Positions 36,395 through 45,066 of a DNA stretch of 64,000 nt are shown one piece after another (position 1 is the first letter of the stretch; each line of letters opens with the position of its first letter). The position numbers and the translations under genes were made by a program. The notes beneath the pieces were generated by a model, which searched no databases, was not told the origin of the DNA, and saw only the letters and a program-made list of their open reading frames with translations. Location of the stretch: positions 62,001-126,000 of the forward strand of contig DATLOC010000058.1 in assembly GCA_035536455.1 (NCBI GenBank), written 5' to 3'. The stretch is from DASUNQ01 sp035536455. Its GTDB lineage: Bacteria; Acidobacteriota; Thermoanaerobaculia; Multivoradales; UBA5704.

Positions 36395-37717
36395 CCGCAG
36401 CTCCAGCCCGGTCACCAGGAGCGTCGGCGCGCCGAGCATGCCGTCGAAGGGGAAAAAGGTGAGGTCGCGGGCTGCCGCCCGCACCCCTTGAAGGAGCGCC
36501 GCGATCTCGCCCGAGAGCCAGGCTCCGGCGAGCGGCGCCTCGGCCCGCCCGCCGGCCACCGCCAGGCCGCAGACCGGCAGCGCGAAGCGGCCGCCGGGCC
36601 AGTCGATGCGCGGCGCGCCGGTGGGCTCGATCAGGTAGGCGCCGCGGTCGATGCCGCCGAGGAGGGCCGCCACCGCGAGCTTCGGGTCGGGCTGGAGGTA
36701 GAGGTGCGTCGGGCCGGGCGCCGGCAGGTCGCGCCAGCTTGGGCGGCGGCTGCAGCCGGCGGCGTCCTCGCCGCCGCGCGCTTGCCGCCAGGCGAGGAGC
36801 GGGCCGCGGAAGACGCCGTGCTCGACGAGCGTGGCCGCGCGGCAGGGCACCCCTTCGCCGTCCACCGCCGCCTCGAAGACGCCGCCCGGCAGGCGTCCGT
36901 CGTCGATCAGCGTGAGTGCGGCCGAGCCGAGCCGCCCCTGCCGGTCGCGCAGCGCCGCGGTGCGCGCCGGCGCCTCCGGCCCCACGAAGAGCGGCAGGAG
37001 CGCGGCGAGGAGACGCGCCCCGACCGCCGGCGCCAGCAGCAGCTCGCCGCCGCTCTCGGGCGGCGGGGGAGCGCCGCCGGCGCGCACCGAGAGGGCGTCG
37101 GCGAGCCGCCGGGCCAGGGCGCTTGGGGCGAAGCGGCGCGCCTCCCGCGCCGCGAGGTAGACGCTGGCGCGCACGCCGTCCCGCGCCGCGCCGCGGGCGG
37201 GCAGGGCCGCCTCCAGCCGCAGCGCCGCAACCCGCCCGCGCACTCGCGCCCGCACGCCGCGCGAGCTGGCCAGCTCGGCCTCGCTGGAGCCGTCCTCCAA
37301 GACGGCGGTCAAGAGGCGCGCGCCGGGCAGCTCGCTCTCCAGCTCGCGCGCCAGCCCGGCGAGGAGGCGCAGCCCCTCGCTCTCGCCGACCAGCGGCGTC
37401 TCGAAATCGGAAGGCTCGCTCCACGGCGCCGGCGCCGCCGCCTCCGGCAGCTCCAGCGCCGGGCCGTCGATCGCCGGCCAGGTGGCGCCGGGGTCGGGCT
37501 CGCCGGTCGAGGCGGTGAAGAAGGCACCGCGCCCGGTGCCGGCGCGCACCGCCCAGCCGCGCTCCTCGTGGAAGCTCGCCGTCTCGCCGCCGGGCCCCAG
37601 CTCCAGCCGGCGCGAGCGCCCGCGCTTGGCGTAGACCTCGGCACGCGTCAGCCCCTGGCGGGTGAGGGCGACCAGCACCTCTTCGAGCGCGGAATCCACC
37701 TGCGCGGCCGGACTCAC
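36392..37717 (-). CDS. pmbA: TldE/PmbA-type metalloprotease subunit
   Basis: 441 residues from a GTG at 37717 that overlaps the tldD stop (GTGA). The N-terminal repeat VYAKRGRSRRLELGPGGETAS with FHEERGWAVRAGTGRGAFFT matches TldD/PmbA N-domains, and the C-terminal LTFFPFDGMLGAPTLLVTGLELR matches PmbA. It lacks a HExxxH motif, as TldE does. With TldD it forms a protease degrading unfolded peptides and processing some peptide natural products. The 1000-residue frame that includes it runs antisense through tldD and is not real. Confidence 0.85.
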   Translation of the reverse strand: MSPAAQVDSALEEVLVALTRQGLTRAEVYAKRGRSRRLELGPGGETASFHEERGWAVRAGTGRGAFFTASTGEPDPGATWPAIDGPALELPEAAAPAPWSEPSDFETPLVGESEGLRLLAGLARELESELPGARLLTAVLEDGSSEAELASSRGVRARVRGRVAALRLEAALPARGAARDGVRASVYLAAREARRFAPSALARRLADALSVRAGGAPPPPESGGELLLAPAVGARLLAALLPLFVGPEAPARTAALRDRQGRLGSAALTLIDDGRLPGGVFEAAVDGEGVPCRAATLVEHGVFRGPLLAWRQARGGEDAAGCSRRPSWRDLPAPGPTHLYLQPDPKLAVAALLGGIDRGAYLIEPTGAPRIDWPGGRFALPVCGLAVAGGRAEAPLAGAWLSGEIAALLQGVRAAARDLTFFPFDGMLGAPTLLVTGLELR

Positions 37718-39024
37718 GGCGCGACGTCCACGCCGTCGAGCCGCAGCGCCGGCGTCGTCGCCCAGACCGGTAGCTTCGCGCCGCCCTTGGCGCACCAGCC
37801 GGCGCCCGCCGGGACCGCCCGCGCGCCGACGCCGGAGACCCGCGCCAGCAGGTCGGCGACGCGGCCGGCCAGGGTGAACGCCCCGACCGGCTCGGCGAGG
37901 GCGCCGCGGCGGATGCGCCGCGCCGCGGCCACCTCGAGGCGGAACTCGCCGGAGAGGGCGTCGAGCGCGCCGCGCACCGCCTCGGCGACGTAGAGCCCGC
38001 CTTCGGCGCCGGCAAAGAGCGCGGCGTCGTCGAGCGTGCCGGGGAGGAGCTCCAGGTGATGCGAGCGGGGGCCGGGCGGCAGGTGCCGGCTGCCGCGCCG
38101 CGCCGCGCCGGGCACGAGCGCCGGCGAGGCGCGGGCGGCGAGGGCGTCCGCGAGCGGCTGCTCGACGATCCCGCCGCGCAGCAGCCACCGCCGGCAGACC
38201 GGCATCCCCTCGTCGTCGGTCGTCCGCCGCACGCCGGCGGGGGCGGCGGACGGGTCGTCGAGCACGTCGAGCGCCGGCGCCGCGAGCGCCACCCCCACCG
38301 CCGCCTCGACCGCGCCGCCGAGCGCCAGCGTGTCGCTCTCCAGCGCGTGCGCCACCGCCTCGTGCAGGAGCACCGCCGCGGCGCCGGGCCCGAGCACGGC
38401 GGTCATCCGGTCCGGCGCCGGCGGCGGCGCCTCGCGGGCGCGGAAGAGCGCCACCGCCGCCGCCGCCAGCCCCGCCGCTGCCTCGCTCCCCAGCTCCAGT
38501 AGCAGCGCCCCGTGCCGCCCCCACGGCGTCTCGACGACCGCGCTGTAGAACGTTTCGCTCTCCGCCGCCGGCACCAGCCGCGGCCCCACCACCTGCACCC
38601 ACCGCCGGTGCCGCCGTACCCCCACCCGCAGCGGAAACCCCACGTGCTCCGCCCGCACCGCCCGCTCCACCGCCCCCGGCAGCTCCAGCAGCTCCAGCGC
38701 CCCCGCCGCCCCCGGCGGCACCCCCGAGAGCGCCGGCTCCGGATAAGAGGCCGGCGCCAACGCCCGCGCCACCTGCCGCAACGCCTCCGCAAACGCCCGC
38801 GGCACGAGCTCGTCCCGAGCCGCCAACCAAGTTCGCCCCTCCCGCACCAGCCGCACCGCAAACCCCTCCTCCCGCCGCACCCGAACCCGCGGCGCCTCCC
38901 CCTCCGGCGCCACCTCCACCTCCTCCACCCGCTCGAAAAACGCGTCCGCGATGTCCTCCTCCCGCTCCGCGAGCTGCGACAGAAGGCGGGCTACGGCGGC
39001 GGTGTCTACGTGAGAGAAGGGCAC
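37714..39024 (-). CDS. tldD: TldD-type zinc metalloprotease subunit
   Basis: 436 residues. The catalytic HExxxH is HEAVAH in GAAAVLLHEAVAHALESD (about residue 217), following the usual TldD N-terminal domain. The downstream region TTDDEGMPVCRRWLLRGGIV and RHLPPGPRSHHLELLPGT fits the C-domain with its third metal ligand. It pairs with TldE, translated from the overlapping downstream start. Codon use shifts to CCC/CGC-rich near its 5' end, close to E-element copy 2. Confidence 0.88.
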   Translation of the reverse strand: MPFSHVDTAAVARLLSQLAEREEDIADAFFERVEEVEVAPEGEAPRVRVRREEGFAVRLVREGRTWLAARDELVPRAFAEALRQVARALAPASYPEPALSGVPPGAAGALELLELPGAVERAVRAEHVGFPLRVGVRRHRRWVQVVGPRLVPAAESETFYSAVVETPWGRHGALLLELGSEAAAGLAAAAVALFRAREAPPPAPDRMTAVLGPGAAAVLLHEAVAHALESDTLALGGAVEAAVGVALAAPALDVLDDPSAAPAGVRRTTDDEGMPVCRRWLLRGGIVEQPLADALAARASPALVPGAARRGSRHLPPGPRSHHLELLPGTLDDAALFAGAEGGLYVAEAVRGALDALSGEFRLEVAAARRIRRGALAEPVGAFTLAGRVADLLARVSGVGARAVPAGAGWCAKGGAKLPVWATTPALRLDGVDVAP

Positions 39025-39069
39025 GCAGGGATTCTAGTTGGGGCCTAACCCCAACCACCGACGGTGCCA

Positions 39070-39235
39070 GGGGGCCGTTCGGGGGGGCTCCCCTGGGGAG
39101 CTCTTCGCAAGCGCTGGCAAGATCACGGGCAGGCCTACTGCGTTCCCGCGCGTAGCGAAGCGCAGGCGCGCGCCCACCCTCAGCAGTCTTCAGAGCGCGC
39201 GCCGGTCCCCAGGGGAGCCCCCCCGAACGGCCCCC
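39070..39235 (+). repeat. E-element copy 2, between divergent tldD and carboxylase genes
   Basis: Left arm 39070-39099 (starts GGGGGCCGTTCGGGG) and right arm 39206-39235 are perfect 30-nt reverse complements around a 106-nt core. The core carries CGAAGCGCAGGCGCGCGCC at 39156-39174 and CAAGCGCTGGCAA near its start, shared with copies 1 and 3. The arm sequence differs from both. The element sits 45 bp from the tldD start and 31 bp from the carboxylase start. Confidence 0.92.
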
Positions 39236-39251
39236 CTCCACACCCCTAGAG

Positions 39252-39257
39252 TAAGAT
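39252..39257 (+). promoter_or_regulatory. -10 element TAAGAT before the carboxylase gene
   Basis: TAAGAT ends 9 nt before the ATG at 39267, which would give an almost leaderless mRNA. The -35 position falls within the right arm of E-element copy 2. Confidence 0.4.
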
Positions 39258-39266
39258 CCCCCCCTA

Positions 39267-40835
39267 ATGTGCGCCGCCATCAGCGCGCAGCAACAGGCCC
39301 TTGCCGAGCTGCAAGCGCGCATGCGCGCCTCGACCGAGGGCGGCGGCACCGACCGCGTCGCCCGCCAGCACGAAGCCGGCAAACTCACCGCCCGCGAGCG
39401 CGTCGAGCTCCTCCTAGACCCCGCCTCCTTCGTCGAAATCGACGCCCTCGTCACCCACCGCTGCCGCGACTTCGGCATGGACGGCAAGCGCGTCCCCGGC
39501 GACGGCGTCGTCGGCGGCTACGGCACCGTCGCCGGCCGCCTCGTCTACGTCTTCGCGCAAGACTTCACCGTCTTCGGCGGCTCCCTCTCCGAGACCAACG
39601 CCCAGAAAATCTGCAAACTCATGGACCTCGCCGTCGAGAACGGCGCCCCCGTCATCGGCCTCAACGACTCCGGCGGCGCCCGCATCCAGGAAGGCGTCGC
39701 CTCCTTGGGCGGCTACGCCGACATCTTCCTGCGCAACACCCTGGCCTCCGGCGTCGTGCCCCAGATCAGCGCCATCATGGGCCCCTGCGCCGGCGGCGCC
39801 GTCTACTCGCCGGCCATCACCGACTTCGTCTTCATGGTCGAAGGCACGAGCTACATGTTCGTGACCGGCCCCGACGTCATCAAGACCGTCACCCACGAAG
39901 AGGTCTCCAAGGAAGAGCTGGGCGGCGCCTCGACCCACGCCACCAAGAGCGGCGTCTGCCACTTCACCGAGCCCAACGACGCCGCCTGCCTCGCGGCCGT
40001 CCGCGACCTCCTCTCGTACCTGCCGAGCAACAACCTCGACGAGCCGCCGGCCGGCCACAGCGAGGACGACCCCGACCGTGCCGACGAGCGGCTCAACAGC
40101 CTGGTTCCCGAAGACCCCAACAAGCCCTACGACATCAAGCAGCTCCTCGCCCTGGTCGTCGACGACGGCAAGTTCCTCGAGGTCCACGCGCGGTACGCCA
40201 AGAACATCGTCGTCGGCTTCGCGCGGATGGGCAACCGCAGCGTCGGCGTCGTCGCCAACCAGCCCGCCTACCTGGCCGGCGTCCTCGACATCGACGCCTC
40301 GCTCAAGGGCGCCCGCTTCGTCCGCTTCTGCGACGCCTTCAACATCCCGCTCGTCACCTTCGAGGACGTCCCCGGCTTTCTGCCCGGCACGCAGCAGGAG
40401 TTCGGCGGCATCATCAAGCACGGCGCCAAGCTCCTCTACGCCTACGCCGAGGCGACGGTGCCGAAGATCACCGTCATCACCCGCAAGGCCTACGGCGGCG
40501 CCTACTGCGTCATGGCCTCGAAGCACCTGCGCACCGACGTCAACTACGCCTACCCGACGGCCGAGATCGCCGTCATGGGCCCGGAGGGAGCGGTCAACGT
40601 CCTCTACAAGCGCGAGCTCGACTCGGCCGGCGCCGGCGCTCCGGCGTTGCGCCAGCAGAAGGTCGCCGAGTACCGCGCCAAGTTCTCGAACCCTTACATC
40701 GCCGCCGAGCGCGGCTTCCTCGACGCCGTCATCGAGCCGCGCGAGACGCGGCCGATGGTCATCCGCGCGCTGCACCAACTCGGCAGCAAGCGCGCCAGCC
40801 TGCCGCCCAAGAAGCACGGCAACATTCCACTGTAG
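39267..40835 (+). CDS. Acyl-CoA carboxylase beta subunit (carboxyltransferase, PccB/MmdA type)
   Basis: 522 residues, the usual length. Carboxyltransferase domains: KLTARERVELLLDPASFVEID, FTVFGGSLSETNAQKICKLMD, LNDSGGARIQEGVASLGGYA, IMGPCAGGAVYSPAITDF (first oxyanion hole), and FEDVPGFLPGTQQEFGGIIKHGAKLLYAYAEATVPKITVI (second). It transfers CO2 from biotin to propionyl-CoA or a related acyl-CoA, or works in reverse as methylmalonyl-CoA decarboxylase. No biotin-carrier or biotin carboxylase gene is beside it, so the partner is encoded elsewhere. Confidence 0.93.
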   Translation: MCAAISAQQQALAELQARMRASTEGGGTDRVARQHEAGKLTARERVELLLDPASFVEIDALVTHRCRDFGMDGKRVPGDGVVGGYGTVAGRLVYVFAQDFTVFGGSLSETNAQKICKLMDLAVENGAPVIGLNDSGGARIQEGVASLGGYADIFLRNTLASGVVPQISAIMGPCAGGAVYSPAITDFVFMVEGTSYMFVTGPDVIKTVTHEEVSKEELGGASTHATKSGVCHFTEPNDAACLAAVRDLLSYLPSNNLDEPPAGHSEDDPDRADERLNSLVPEDPNKPYDIKQLLALVVDDGKFLEVHARYAKNIVVGFARMGNRSVGVVANQPAYLAGVLDIDASLKGARFVRFCDAFNIPLVTFEDVPGFLPGTQQEFGGIIKHGAKLLYAYAEATVPKITVITRKAYGGAYCVMASKHLRTDVNYAYPTAEIAVMGPEGAVNVLYKRELDSAGAGAPALRQQKVAEYRAKFSNPYIAAERGFLDAVIEPRETRPMVIRALHQLGSKRASLPPKKHGNIPL

Positions 40836-40844
40836 GATGGGGAC

Positions 40845-41396
40845 ATGAGAGAGAAAGACCGAGAATTACGGCGCCGCCGCCAACGCCGCGGCAAGCGCCT
40901 GCAGAAGCGCCGGCAGGAGGAGCTGTCGAGGAAGCCCGAGCGCCCGACGGCGTCGAAGCGCCCGGTGCGCAAGCCCGCCCACGCCGAGCCCGAGGGGGTC
41001 CCGACCGCCGTGCCGGCATCCGGCGAGGCCGCCGGGGGAACGGCGAAGCCGCCGGCGAAGAGGGCCACCAAGACGGCGGGCGAGAAGCCGAAGGCCCCGG
41101 CCCGGCCGCGGGCTCCCAAGGCCGCGGCCGGGGGAGCCGAGACCGCGGCGGCGCCCGCGGCGGCGAACGGCGGCGGCGACACCGGCGCCATCGACGGCAG
41201 CGGCGCGCCGGCCGCGACCGAAGCGCCCGCGGCGAGCGAAGCACCCGCGGCCGAAGCCGCTCCCGCGAAGCCCGCCCGCAAGGCCCCCGCCAGGAAGAGC
41301 GCTGCGAAGAAGAAGCCGGCCGAAGAGGCCGCGCCGGCCGAGGCTCCCGCCGCCGAGGCCCCGCCCGAAGGCGGCAGCGAGGGCGGCGGCGCCTGA
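40845..41396 (+). CDS. Lys/Ala/Pro-rich basic protein (histone H1-like tail)
   Basis: 183 residues, ATG 9 bp after the carboxylase stop. The N-terminal 40 residues are extremely basic (RELRRRRQRRGKRLQKRR). The rest is low-complexity Ala/Pro with PAKPARKAPARKSAAKKKP-like stretches typical of histone-H1-like bacterial proteins. No folded domain is visible. It could bind nucleic acid or be a disordered linker protein. It is in line with glyA, 12 bp upstream. It may be translated, as the frame bias matches its neighbours, but function is unknown. Confidence 0.6.
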   Translation: MREKDRELRRRRQRRGKRLQKRRQEELSRKPERPTASKRPVRKPAHAEPEGVPTAVPASGEAAGGTAKPPAKRATKTAGEKPKAPARPRAPKAAAGGAETAAAPAAANGGGDTGAIDGSGAPAATEAPAASEAPAAEAAPAKPARKAPARKSAAKKKPAEEAAPAEAPAAEAPPEGGSEGGGA

Positions 41397-41408
41397 GGCC
41401 GGGCGCCG

Positions 41409-42662
41409 ATGCCGGACTACAGCCCGCTCAAGGCCGTCGACCCCGAGATCTACCAGGCCATCGCCGACGAGCGCTCGCGCCAGAACGACGGGCTCGAGCT
41501 GATCGCCTCGGAGAACTTCGTCAGCCGCGCCGTCCTGGAGGCGACCGGCAGCGTCCTCACCAACAAGTACGCTGAGGGCTACCCCGGCCGCCGCTACTAC
41601 GGCGGCTGCGAGTTCGTGGACGTCGCCGAGCGGCTGGCGATCGAGCGCGCCAAGGAGCTCTTCGGCGCCGAGCACGTGAACGTTCAGCCGCACAGCGGCA
41701 CCTCGGCCAATATGGCGGTGTACTTCGCCATGCTCAAGCCCGGCGACAAGCTGATGGGGATGGACCTGTCGTGCGGCGGACATCTGACGCACGGTCACCG
41801 GCTCTCGTACTCGGGGCGCGACTTCGAGGTGGTGGCCTACGGCGTGGACCGCGAGAGCGAGCGGATCGACTACGAGGTGGTCGAGGCGCAGGCGGTGGCG
41901 GAGCGGCCGCGGCTGATCGTCTGCGGCGCCTCGGCTTACAGCCGGGTGATCGACTTCGCGCGCTTCCGCGAGATCGCGGACGCGGCGGGGGCGCTGCTGA
42001 TGGCGGACATCGCGCACATCGCGGGGCTGGTGGCGACGGGGCTCCACCCGTCGCCGGTGCCGCACTGCCACTTCGTCACGACGACGACCCACAAGACGCT
42101 GCGCGGGCCGCGCGCGGGAATGGTGATGTGCACGGCGGAGCACGCGAAAGAGATCGACCGGGCGGTGTTCCCCGGAATTCAAGGCGGGCCGTTGATGCAC
42201 GTGGTGGCGGCGAAGGCGGTGGCGCTCAAGGAGGCGCTGTCGGAGGGGTTCCGTGGGTATCAGCAGCAGATCATGGCGAACGCGCGGCGGCTGGCGGGGC
42301 GGCTGGCGGAGCGGGGGTTCCGCATCGTGTCGGGGGGGACGGACAATCACGTGTTCCTGGTGGATGTGGCGGCGGCGGGGACTACGGGGAAGGTGGCGGA
42401 GAAGGCGCTGGAGGCTGCGGGGATCACGGTCAACAAGAACACGATCCCTTACGACGCGAATCCGCCGCTGGTGGCTTCGGGGATACGGGTCGGCACTGCG
42501 GCCCTGACGACGCGGGCGATGCGTGAGACCGAGATGGAGCTGGTCGGGGATTTGATGGCCGAGGTGTTGGGGGCGCCTGAGGATGGGGAGGTGCAGGCGG
42601 CGGTGCGGGGGCGGGTGCTCGAGCTCTGTAAGAGATTCCCGCTCTACGACCCGTTGGGTTGA
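41409..42662 (+). CDS. glyA: Serine hydroxymethyltransferase
   Basis: 417 residues, full length. Motifs: SPLKAVDPEIYQAIADERSRQ, LIASENFVSRAVLEATGSVLTNKYAEGYPGRRYYGGCEFVD, NVQPHSGTSANMAVYFAML, ADIAHIAGLVATGLHPSP, and the PLP lysine in VTTTTHKTLRGPRAGMV. It interconverts serine and glycine while charging tetrahydrofolate with a one-carbon unit. The convergent neighbour folC also belongs to folate metabolism. E-element copy 3 follows after 5 bp. Confidence 0.97.
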   Translation: MPDYSPLKAVDPEIYQAIADERSRQNDGLELIASENFVSRAVLEATGSVLTNKYAEGYPGRRYYGGCEFVDVAERLAIERAKELFGAEHVNVQPHSGTSANMAVYFAMLKPGDKLMGMDLSCGGHLTHGHRLSYSGRDFEVVAYGVDRESERIDYEVVEAQAVAERPRLIVCGASAYSRVIDFARFREIADAAGALLMADIAHIAGLVATGLHPSPVPHCHFVTTTTHKTLRGPRAGMVMCTAEHAKEIDRAVFPGIQGGPLMHVVAAKAVALKEALSEGFRGYQQQIMANARRLAGRLAERGFRIVSGGTDNHVFLVDVAAAGTTGKVAEKALEAAGITVNKNTIPYDANPPLVASGIRVGTAALTTRAMRETEMELVGDLMAEVLGAPEDGEVQAAVRGRVLELCKRFPLYDPLG

Positions 42663-42667
42663 TCGCC

Positions 42668-42832
42668 GCCCTCCGCGGTGCGCTCCCCAGAGGGAACGGC
42701 GCGCGCTATTTGTGGACTGCGGGATCTGAGGCGCGCGCCTCCGCTCCGCTGCGCGCCGGATCGCGTGGGGCCTGCGGTGGGCGTTGCCGGCGCTTGCGGA
42801 GAGGTCCCTCTGGGGAGCGCACCGCGGAGGGC
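42668..42832 (-). repeat. E-element copy 3, inverted, between convergent glyA and folC
   Basis: Left arm 42668-42695 (GCCCTCCGCGGTGCGC...) and right arm 42805-42832 are perfect 28-nt reverse complements around a 109-nt core. Read on the minus strand the core matches copies 1 and 2: CGCAAGCGCCGGCAA, GCAGGCC, GGAGGCGCGCGCC, CTCAGATCCCGCAGTCC, and GCGCGCGCCG. The arm sequence is unique. It fills almost the entire gap between the two stop codons. Confidence 0.92.
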
Positions 42833-42841
42833 TACCGTTGG

Positions 42842-44158
42842 TTAGGCCGCGGGGGGTGGGAGGTTGAAACGCTGGCGGAGGGCGGTGCGGAGCTCGCCTA
42901 CTAGGACGATCGAGCCGCAGGCGACTAGGAGGGAAGACGGGGCGGCGAGGGCGAGGTCCAGGGCTTTCGTTGGGTCGGGCTCGGTGTGGACGTCGGGGCG
43001 GCCGGCCATGAGCGCCGCCAGCTCTTCGGCGGGGCGGGCTCGGGGGCTGGTCGGTTGGGTAAGGACGATGCGCTCCGCGCGGGAGTCCAGGTGGGGGAGC
43101 ATCTCACCGGCCGGTTTGTCGGCTAGGACCCCGAAGAGGAGATCGAAGGGCTCCCCTTGCTGGTCGAGGAAGGCGGTGAGGACGGCGATGCCGGCGGGGT
43201 TATGGGCGGCGTCTAGGAGGACGCGGCGGCCGTCGGGGAGCTCTACCGGCTCGAGGCGGCCGGGCCAGCGGCAGGCTTCGGCGCCGGCGGCGATGGCGGC
43301 GGGGGTCAGGCGGGGGAAGCCCGCGCCTTGCAGGGCCGCCGCCGCCGCCATGGCGAGGACGAGGTTGCCCGCCTGGTGTTCGCCGAGGAGGTGGAGCCGT
43401 AGGACGCGGCGCTCGCCGGCGGCGACTAGGTGAACCTCCTGGCCCGCCCAGCCCAGGGGCTCGACGGACTCGATCCAGACCTCCGGATCGACGGTGTTCA
43501 GCTCCGCGCCGATCTCCTCGGCCGCGATCAGGAGCGCGCGCTCCGCCGCCTGCTTCTCGACCCAGGCGACCGCCGGCCTCCCGCGGCGCAGGATGCCGGC
43601 CTTCTCGCGCGCGATCGCGGCGAGGGTCGGGCCCAGGTACTCGCGGTGCTCGAGGCTGATCGGGGTGATGACGGAGAGGACCGGCTCGACGACGTTGGTG
43701 GCGTCGAGCCGCCCGCCCATCCCGACCTCCAGCACCGCCAGCTCCACCGCGTCCTCGGCGAAGGCGAGGAAGGCGGCGGCGGTGAGCGCCTCGAAGTAAG
43801 TCGGCAACTCCCCGCCGTCGGCCTCGGCCGCCGCGACCACCCGCTCGATCAACTCCGCGAGCCGTGCGCGCTCGATCGCCCGCCCGTCGATCCGGATCCG
43901 CTCCTCGACGCTCTCCAGGTGCGGCGAGGTGTAGTGCCCCACCCGATACCCGGCCGCGCCGGCCATGGCGGCGAGAAGCGCCGAGGTCGACCCCTTCCCG
44001 TTGCTGCCGGCGACGAGGACCGAAGGGAACCGCGCCTGCGGATCACCAAGCGCCGCGAGGAGCACGCGCAGGCGGTCGAGCCCCAGGCGGATGCCGAGAG
44101 CCTCGAGGCGAGCGAGGACGCGGTCGGGATCGGTGGTCAGCTGAAATGCCGGAGACAC
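42842..44158 (-). CDS. folC: Bifunctional folylpolyglutamate synthase / dihydrofolate synthase
   Basis: 438 residues. P-loop in VLVAGSNGKGSTSALLAAMA, the Mur-ligase central-domain block LAVLEVGMGGRLDATNVVEPVLSVITPI, and a C-terminal LLDAAHNPAGIAVLTAFL are typical FolC. It adds glutamate to folates, joining GlyA across the E element in one-carbon metabolism. Its start overlaps the accD end by 22 bp, the widespread accD-folC pairing. Confidence 0.95.
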   Translation of the reverse strand: MSPAFQLTTDPDRVLARLEALGIRLGLDRLRVLLAALGDPQARFPSVLVAGSNGKGSTSALLAAMAGAAGYRVGHYTSPHLESVEERIRIDGRAIERARLAELIERVVAAAEADGGELPTYFEALTAAAFLAFAEDAVELAVLEVGMGGRLDATNVVEPVLSVITPISLEHREYLGPTLAAIAREKAGILRRGRPAVAWVEKQAAERALLIAAEEIGAELNTVDPEVWIESVEPLGWAGQEVHLVAAGERRVLRLHLLGEHQAGNLVLAMAAAAALQGAGFPRLTPAAIAAGAEACRWPGRLEPVELPDGRRVLLDAAHNPAGIAVLTAFLDQQGEPFDLLFGVLADKPAGEMLPHLDSRAERIVLTQPTSPRARPAEELAALMAGRPDVHTEPDPTKALDLALAAPSSLLVACGSIVLVGELRTALRQRFNLPPPAA

Positions 44159-44982
44159 GTCGCCAGCGTCGCCTTCATCTCCGCCCGCGGGACGATCATG
44201 TCGAGGAAGCCGTGCTCGAGGAGGAACTCGCTGCGCTGGAAGCCTTCGGGGAGGCTCTGGCGGATGGTCTGCTCGATGACGCGCGGGCCGGCGAAGCCGA
44301 TCAAGGCGCCGGGCTCGGCGATGTTGAGGTCGCCGAGCATGGCGAAGGAGGCGGTGACGCCGCCGGTGGTCGGGTCGGTGAGGACCGAGAGGTAGGGCAC
44401 CTTCGCGTCGCGCAGCCGCGCCAGGGCGCCGGCGATCTTCGCCATCTGCATCAGCGACAGCACCCCCTCCTGCATGCGCGCGCCGCCCGAGGCGGAGACG
44501 ACGACCAGCGGCCAGCTACGGTCGAGCGCGCGCTCGGCGGCGCGGGTCACTTTCTCGCCGACGACCGAGCCCATCGAGCCGCCCATGAAGCGGTACTCGA
44601 GCGCCGCCAGCACCACCGGGATCTCCTCGATCTCTCCCTGGACGACGACGACCGCGTCGCGCTCGCCGACCGCCTGCTGGTAGGTCTTGAGCCGTTCGCG
44701 GTAGCGCTTGGTGTCGCGGAAGCCGAGGGGGTCGCTCGGGCTGACGCTGGCGAAGAGCTCCTCGGGCTCGGGCTCGTCGAGGAGGAGGGCGATGCGGGCG
44801 CGGGCGTCGATGCGGAAGTGGTAGCCGCACTTGGGGCAGACGCGGAGGTTCTTGTCGAGCTCGCGGGAGTAGACGACCTCCTTGCACCCCTCGCACTTGA
44901 CCCAGAGCCCTTCGGGCACGGTCGAGCGCGCCCGGTCCTGGCGCAGCGCCTTGGGTTGCTTGGTTTTGCGGAACCAGGCCAT
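44137..44982 (-). CDS. accD: Acetyl-CoA carboxylase carboxyltransferase subunit beta
   Basis: 281 residues. N-terminal C4 zinc ribbon (CEGCKEVVYSRELD, then RVCPKCGYHF) followed by a crotonase-like carboxyltransferase: GGSMGSVVGEKVTRAAE, VVVSASGGARMQEGVLSLMQMAK, and LTDPTTGGVTASFAMLGD. It makes malonyl-CoA with AccA for fatty-acid synthesis. accA is not in the window. Read toward folC with an overlap. Confidence 0.96.
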   Translation of the reverse strand: MAWFRKTKQPKALRQDRARSTVPEGLWVKCEGCKEVVYSRELDKNLRVCPKCGYHFRIDARARIALLLDEPEPEELFASVSPSDPLGFRDTKRYRERLKTYQQAVGERDAVVVVQGEIEEIPVVLAALEYRFMGGSMGSVVGEKVTRAAERALDRSWPLVVVSASGGARMQEGVLSLMQMAKIAGALARLRDAKVPYLSVLTDPTTGGVTASFAMLGDLNIAEPGALIGFAGPRVIEQTIRQSLPEGFQRSEFLLEHGFLDMIVPRAEMKATLATCLRHFS

Positions 44983-45029
44983 CGCGGAGGGATGTGCCCG
45001 CCCCCCTCACGATCGGGGCGGCGGCGGGG

Positions 45030-45060
45030 CCGGAGCGGGCGCCTGAGGGCGCCGCTCCGG
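45030..45060 (-). terminator. Intergenic hairpin before accD (possible terminator or attenuator)
   Basis: CCGGAGCGGGCGCC pairs with GGCGCCGCTCCGG (one bulge) around TGAG, between the small gene at 45067 and accD. No T-tract follows, so a strict intrinsic terminator is not certain. Confidence 0.5.
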
Positions 45061-45066
45061 AAGGGG

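Noticed and set aside
36392..39487. A 1031-codon minus-strand open frame covering tldE and the region antisense-frame to tldD
   Set aside because: Only the first part (to the GTG at 37717) matches TldE; the rest is an out-of-frame reading of tldD and the E element with biased low-complexity composition.
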